The position numbers and the translations under genes are program-made. Below are positions 14,743 to 18,715 of a stretch of DNA of 18,715 nucleotides, piece after piece. Source of the DNA: Phocaeicola plebeius. GTDB lineage: Bacteria > Bacteroidota > Bacteroidia > Bacteroidales > Bacteroidaceae. Within the stretch, counting starts at the first letter, position 1, and the number at the start of each line of letters is the position of its first letter. The notes under the pieces were generated by a model. The model made no database searches. It was given only the letters and a program-made list of their open reading frames with translations, and was not told the origin of the DNA. The stretch spans positions 1 through 18,715 of the forward strand of contig SFDG01000043.1 in NCBI GenBank assembly GCA_004558305.1. The letters run 5' to 3'.

Positions 14743-16944
14743 ATGTTTAGGATATTACACCGATCAGTTCCCGGAAAATGGTTGCTTGCCGTGTGGCTGA
14801 CAGCCATTGCAGTCATGGGGGGATGGGCCAGCGAGGTGACTCCTGTATTCCACTCCAAGCCCCACGTACCCGATTCTTTACTGGAACATATTTTCAAGTC
14901 GGCTGATGTCTATGCCACCCAGGTGAAGAGCTACGAAGCGGAACTGTATCTGAAAGGGAGGATGAAGACTTCGAAGCGCAACCGCATCCTACGCTATGTC
15001 CCTTCCATGTTCCGTTTTGAGAAAGGGGTCTACGATTACGTGCACGAAAGCATCAGCGACCTGCACTATACCGCCCCGAACACGTACGACCGGAAAGTAA
15101 GGGCCATCTCGACAACACTGCCGGGAGGCAACAGCCGGTTCTTCGATATTCTGGACTATCTGAAATTCAACATCTATGCCCCGTCGGTGATGGACGACCG
15201 CATCCTCTCTCCCCTCCACAAGGCCACCAGCCGACATTATTCGTATGTGCTCGACTCTGTCAGCTACGAACGGGGGACGACCTTATACAAAATCCAGGTC
15301 GTCCCGCATTTCCGCAGCATCCAGTTGCTGGAAGGATTTTTCTGGATTTCTACCGACGACTGGCACCTGACATCGATGTTCTTCAAAGGGCAATACGATG
15401 TCGTGAAATTCAAGGTGGAGATGAAAATGGGCGAAACGGAACAGACCAAGTACCTGCCCACCCTCATCTATTCGACGGTACTGTTCTCGTTCATGGGGAA
15501 CACCATCGAAATGGACTATACGGGCTGGATGAAATACAAGTCGGTGGATTACCGAACGCCCCAGGAAATGCTGTTGCGCAACGTGGTCAAAAGGAACCGC
15601 TACAAATATAACCTGACGCCTTCCTATACCCTGACTTGCGATACGACGCAGGTGATGCGAAACGCCGAACACTTCAACCGCATACGCCCCATCCCGCTTT
15701 CCGTACCGGAAGAACGGCTCTACACGGCTTACCGCCAACGGCAAGAGGAACGGGAAGACAGCCTCATCCGTCCTGAACAGCTGCGGAAAGAGAAGGCCAA
15801 TGTGTTCTGGGGACAGATTGGGGATGCCCTTATCAGGAGCTACGACATCGACCTGTCGAGGGTGGGCAACGTGAGATGCTCGCCTTTGTTCAACCCCATG
15901 CTTTTCGGCTACAGCCACCGCAAAGGTATCTCCTACCGGCAGACCTTCAAATATAATAAGGTGTTCAACGACGGACGGCACCTGCGCATCGCACCCCAGA
16001 TTGGCTATAACTTCACGAAAAAGGAGCTGTATGCCAAGACGGACATCCAGTATGAGTACAACCCTCGCCGCCATGCCCGGATAGAGGTCAATGCCGGAAA
16101 CGGTAACCGCATCTATAGCAGTGTGGTGCTGGACCAGCTGAAAGCCATGCCGGACAGTACCTTCTCGTTCGAAGGACTGGACCTAGACTATTTCAAGGAC
16201 GTGTACTTGAATGTGTCGCACAACATTGAAATCGTCAACGGACTTCGTCTGTGGACCGGTGTGTCCATGCATTGGCGCTATACCAGCAGCACCCCGGAAG
16301 TGGCCAGCCGTGTACGCTCCCACTACAACAGTTTCGCCCCACGGCTACGGGTGGAATGGACGCCCGGACTGTACTACTACGTGAACGGGAACCGAAAAAT
16401 CGATGTAGGGTCTCACTATCCGACTTTCGTGGCAGATTTCGAACACGGCATCCCCATCATGCACAATTCGGGGACCTACAGCCGCCTGGAACTGTCGGCT
16501 GAACAACGCATCCGCATCCGGAACGTACATTCCATCAATTACCATGTCGGCGGCGGTTTCTTCACCAACACCAAGGACATGTATTTCGTGGACTACGTGG
16601 ACTTTGCCGACCGCAACCTGCCGCAAGGATGGAGCGACGACATCGGGGGTACCTTCCAGATGCTCGACGGACGCTGGTATAACGCCTCCCGCCATTATCT
16701 GCGGGGAAACATCACGTACGAAACGCCGTTCCTGCTCCTGTACCCGGTGAGCAAACTGCTGTCGTTCGTCCAGAAAGAGCGTATCTACGCGGGCCTCCTG
16801 TTCATGCCTCATCTGAACCCCTATGTGGAAGTGGGATACGGACTGGCAACCCACCTGTTCGACATGGGCGTATTTATCGGCAACGAACAGGGCAAGTTCA
16901 CCTCGGTGGGCTGCAAGTTTACGTTCGAACTGTTCAACAAATGA
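14743..16944 (+). CDS. DUF5686 family outer-membrane protein
   Basis: 733 residues. A basic N-terminus and hydrophobic segment (GKWLLAVWLTAIAVMGGWA, 11-29) form a signal peptide with likely cleavage near residue 30. Residues ~45-300 are the periplasmic part typical of DUF5686 (LLEHIFKSADVYATQVKSYE, then WISTDDWHLTSMFFKGQY). The second half is a series of amphipathic strands with alternating aromatic residues (QIGYNFTKKELYAKTDIQYEY and others), ending in FTFELFNK, as in outer-membrane beta-barrels. Many relatives carry a carboxypeptidase-regulatory-like domain at the N-terminus; it is missing here, making this a short form. Function is not established. An ATG overlapping the stop codon begins a small ORF. 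Confidence 0.88.
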   Translation: MFRILHRSVPGKWLLAVWLTAIAVMGGWASEVTPVFHSKPHVPDSLLEHIFKSADVYATQVKSYEAELYLKGRMKTSKRNRILRYVPSMFRFEKGVYDYVHESISDLHYTAPNTYDRKVRAISTTLPGGNSRFFDILDYLKFNIYAPSVMDDRILSPLHKATSRHYSYVLDSVSYERGTTLYKIQVVPHFRSIQLLEGFFWISTDDWHLTSMFFKGQYDVVKFKVEMKMGETEQTKYLPTLIYSTVLFSFMGNTIEMDYTGWMKYKSVDYRTPQEMLLRNVVKRNRYKYNLTPSYTLTCDTTQVMRNAEHFNRIRPIPLSVPEERLYTAYRQRQEEREDSLIRPEQLRKEKANVFWGQIGDALIRSYDIDLSRVGNVRCSPLFNPMLFGYSHRKGISYRQTFKYNKVFNDGRHLRIAPQIGYNFTKKELYAKTDIQYEYNPRRHARIEVNAGNGNRIYSSVVLDQLKAMPDSTFSFEGLDLDYFKDVYLNVSHNIEIVNGLRLWTGVSMHWRYTSSTPEVASRVRSHYNSFAPRLRVEWTPGLYYYVNGNRKIDVGSHYPTFVADFEHGIPIMHNSGTYSRLELSAEQRIRIRNVHSINYHVGGGFFTNTKDMYFVDYVDFADRNLPQGWSDDIGGTFQMLDGRWYNASRHYLRGNITYETPFLLLYPVSKLLSFVQKERIYAGLLFMPHLNPYVEVGYGLATHLFDMGVFIGNEQGKFTSVGCKFTFELFNK

Positions 16945-17030
16945 AATTTCTTCATACTGTTACCCTGGTCATTGGAACAGCTTGTCTTTTACTCATTACA
17001 ATGTATATTCCTGAAAAAAGACTATATTAG
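16941..17030 (+). CDS. 29-aa single-helix membrane peptide, coupled to DUF5686 gene
   Basis: ATG 16941 overlaps the DUF5686 TGA (16942-16944) as ATGA, which favours translational coupling. The 29-residue product begins MKFLHTVTLVIGTACLLLIT, a one-lysine start followed by ~18 hydrophobic residues, and ends PEKRLY before TAG at 17028-17030. This is the shape of a small single-pass membrane protein or a bare signal peptide. It ends 4 nt before the stop of the convergent AAA-ATPase gene. It could be a genuine small protein, the truncated start of a lost gene, or chance; no family is recognised. Confidence 0.45.
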   Translation: MKFLHTVTLVIGTACLLLITMYIPEKRLY

Positions 17031-17034
17031 TTCA

Positions 17035-18597
17035 TTAACTTGTATATTCCCAGTCGCCGATGGTACGGCGTTCCGGATCGAAGGAGATGCCGACTTTCAC
17101 TATCGGCAGGCCCGACAGGGCGAAGCGGGCGGGATAGTCCTTCAGGTCAATCTGCTCCATCGCCGAGGCGGCGGAACGGCCCAGCTTCAGCTCGAACAGG
17201 TAGAGCTTGCCGTAGGCACGCATCACCAGGTCCACACGGCCCGTAGCCGTGCGCACCTCCACATCCACGTAGATACCCAGCAGGGAGAAGAGGATGTAGA
17301 GCACTTGCTGGTAATGGCCCTCGTACTGGGTATTGTCACACTGCGGGAGGGTCAGCAGGTATTGCTGCAGCAGACGGAACATTCCGTCCAGGTCGCCCTT
17401 GCGGAGACAGCGGTTCATTTTCGCAATGGTGGTCAGTCCCTCATTGGCCGCCCGCTGTACATAGTGGGGCAGCAGACTTTCCATCAGTCCCACACGGATT
17501 TCCCGGTTCGGAATGTCCAGCATATAGAGCTGGTCATCGCTGTCGTAATCCTTGATGGTCAGATAGCCGCTCTGGTAGAGCAGCGGCACTAAGGAGGTCA
17601 TGGACTCCGTGGGAGCATCGAACGCGGAAGCCATCGCCTCCATCCGGCCCATCTGGGAGGGCAGCACCCCGAACTTCCGCATCATCTCAATCAGGTAGGT
17701 AGGCGTACCCGAGCTGAACCAGTAGTTGTCCAGCCGGCAGTCTGCCAAGGCGTTCAGCAGGCTGAAGGGGTTGAACAGGTCCGGGGAGGGCCAGGCAAAA
17801 TGGTAGCCGTCGTAGCGGTCACCCAGCTGGCGGACGGCTCCTTCGCGATCGGTTCCCAACTGTTCGGCCAAGGCATCGACGTGGTCCGTGAGTTGCGTCT
17901 GCAGTTCCTCGCGGGAGATGCCGCAGATGCAGGCATAGGCAGGATTCATGCTGATGTTCTTCAGGTTGTTCAGCTCGCTGAAGATGCTCATCTGGGAAAA
18001 CTTCGTGATGCCCGTCAGGAACACGAAGCGCAGGTAAGGGTCGCACGCCTTCAGCGGCGAGTAGAAGTTGCGCATCACCTGGCGCAGCTTCGGCAGCTGT
18101 TCCTCCTCGTGCACCACGTCCAGCAGCGGCGCGTCGTATTCGTCGATGAGTACCACTACTGCCCGGCCGGTCTGTTCGTAGGCCCGTCGAATCAGCTCAT
18201 ACAGACGATTGTTGCAGTCCACCGCCGGATGGGAGATGCCATATCGTTCTTCCATGGGCCGTAACTGCCAGTCCAAGTGACGTTCCAACCTATCCTCATC
18301 CAGGTGCTTGGCCGTACTCATGTCGAAGTGCAGCACGGGGTAGTGTGTCCATTCCTTTTCCAGCCCCTCGATGGCCAGTCCCGTGAAAAGGTCCTTGCGT
18401 CCGGCGAAATAGCTGTGGAACGTAGAGGCCAGCAGCGACTTGCCGAACCGCCGGGGGCGGCTCAGGAACACGTACTTGTAGTCGTGCGTCATTCGGTGAA
18501 CCAGCTCTGTCTTGTCTACGTACAGGTAGTCACCTTTGCGGATACTCTCGAATGTCTGGATGCCGAGGGGGCACCGCCTCAATGCTTTCTTTTCCAT
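17035..18597 (-). CDS. AAA-ATPase-like protein with C-terminal PD-(D/E)XK nuclease-fold domain (PF09820/PF08011)
   Basis: 520 residues, cytoplasmic. The N-terminal AAA-ATPase-like domain begins with the family signature FESIRKGDYLYVDKTELV (16-33). Its P-loop is LSRPRRFGKSL (45-55), where RPRRFGKS replaces the classical GxxxxGK[ST], and Walker B is VVVLIDEYDAPL (147-158). LTGITKFSQMSIFSELNNL (194-212) is the sensor region. The C-terminal PDDEXK_9 domain (~430-515) shows VDVEVRTATGRVDLVM with D456 and LYLFELKLG with E469-x-K471, the intact nuclease-fold core. Members occur as multiple paralogues in Bacteroidetes genomes; their role is unproven, with defence or mobile-element links often suggested. 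Start set at ATG 18597, just before KKALRRCPLGIQ; the frame extends to 18699 but that part covers the likely promoter. Confidence 0.9.
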   Translation of the reverse strand: MEKKALRRCPLGIQTFESIRKGDYLYVDKTELVHRMTHDYKYVFLSRPRRFGKSLLASTFHSYFAGRKDLFTGLAIEGLEKEWTHYPVLHFDMSTAKHLDEDRLERHLDWQLRPMEERYGISHPAVDCNNRLYELIRRAYEQTGRAVVVLIDEYDAPLLDVVHEEEQLPKLRQVMRNFYSPLKACDPYLRFVFLTGITKFSQMSIFSELNNLKNISMNPAYACICGISREELQTQLTDHVDALAEQLGTDREGAVRQLGDRYDGYHFAWPSPDLFNPFSLLNALADCRLDNYWFSSGTPTYLIEMMRKFGVLPSQMGRMEAMASAFDAPTESMTSLVPLLYQSGYLTIKDYDSDDQLYMLDIPNREIRVGLMESLLPHYVQRAANEGLTTIAKMNRCLRKGDLDGMFRLLQQYLLTLPQCDNTQYEGHYQQVLYILFSLLGIYVDVEVRTATGRVDLVMRAYGKLYLFELKLGRSAASAMEQIDLKDYPARFALSGLPIVKVGISFDPERRTIGDWEYTS

Positions 18598-18637
18598 ACT
18601 GCCGATGCGTTGATAATGTAATACAACTTCTTTTCTG

Positions 18638-18668
18638 CGAAGATAGGGCTTTCTGGGCATTCCGCCAA
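18638..18668 (-). promoter_or_regulatory. Probable promoter of the AAA-ATPase gene
   Basis: Minus-strand TTGG (18668-18665) and TATCTTCG (18645-18638) are 19 bp apart, each one base off the Bacteroidetes consensus, 40 nt upstream of the start codon. Confidence 0.5.
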
Positions 18669-18715
18669 CTCTTGCGGAGGATTTTTCAAAATGATTCAAT
18701 GTTGTCCCACCCGGT

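Overview
The window looks like a chromosomal segment from a member of the Bacteroidales (Bacteroides/Phocaeicola-like; genus not resolved). The main evidence is repeated use of the Bacteroidetes sigma-factor promoter (-7 element TAnnTTTG, in three cases with a TTTG box 19 bp upstream), the near absence of Shine-Dalgarno sequences, a DUF5686 outer-membrane protein, a short Bacteroidetes-type Ndk and a type A RNase P RNA. Coding regions are fairly GC-rich. The left 760 bases and the 2500-2980 gap are AT-richer and repeat-laden and look like accessory DNA. No tRNA, CRISPR array, transposase or phage gene was found.

Layout. 1-760: long AT-rich palindromes, then a DUF2442 gene preceded by a possible overlapping 24-codon ORF. 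769-2499 (+): a MATE transporter with an extra C-terminal domain resembling an RsbW-type ATPase, behind a strong promoter with a 9-bp hairpin at its transcript start. 2500-2984: a gene-free, structure-rich gap with several alternative hairpins and a 144-bp element symmetric about one centre. 8252-2985 (-): five close-packed genes running leftwards from one good promoter: EamA/DMT transporter, HAD phosphatase, panB (pantothenate/CoA synthesis), MFS transporter and the ABC-F translation factor ettA. 9936-8437 (-): a periplasmic HtrA/DegP protease with its own terminator. 10203-10573 (+): rnpB with a consensus promoter, followed by a YihY/BrkB membrane protein. 11988-13154 (+): a membrane glycosyltransferase whose promoter -7 element lies inside a 16-bp inverted repeat. 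13748-13275 (-): ndk. 14630-13929 (-): a Crp/Fnr-type regulator, divergent from a DUF5686 outer-membrane protein (14743-16944, +), which is followed by an overlapping 29-codon membrane-peptide ORF. 18597-17035 (-): an AAA-ATPase/PD-(D/E)XK nuclease-fold protein (PF09820/PF08011).

Most genes are housekeeping or envelope functions: cofactor synthesis, nucleotide balance, translation control, RNase P and periplasmic quality control. No clearly new multi-gene system is visible. The items most worth a second look are the symmetric 144-bp element, the promoter enclosed in an inverted repeat, the MATE-ATPase fusion, and the small coupled ORF behind the DUF5686 gene. Starts were moved downstream of the longest reading frame wherever the extra N-terminus was unconserved-looking, began at a non-ATG codon, or overlapped a promoter or a neighbouring gene.
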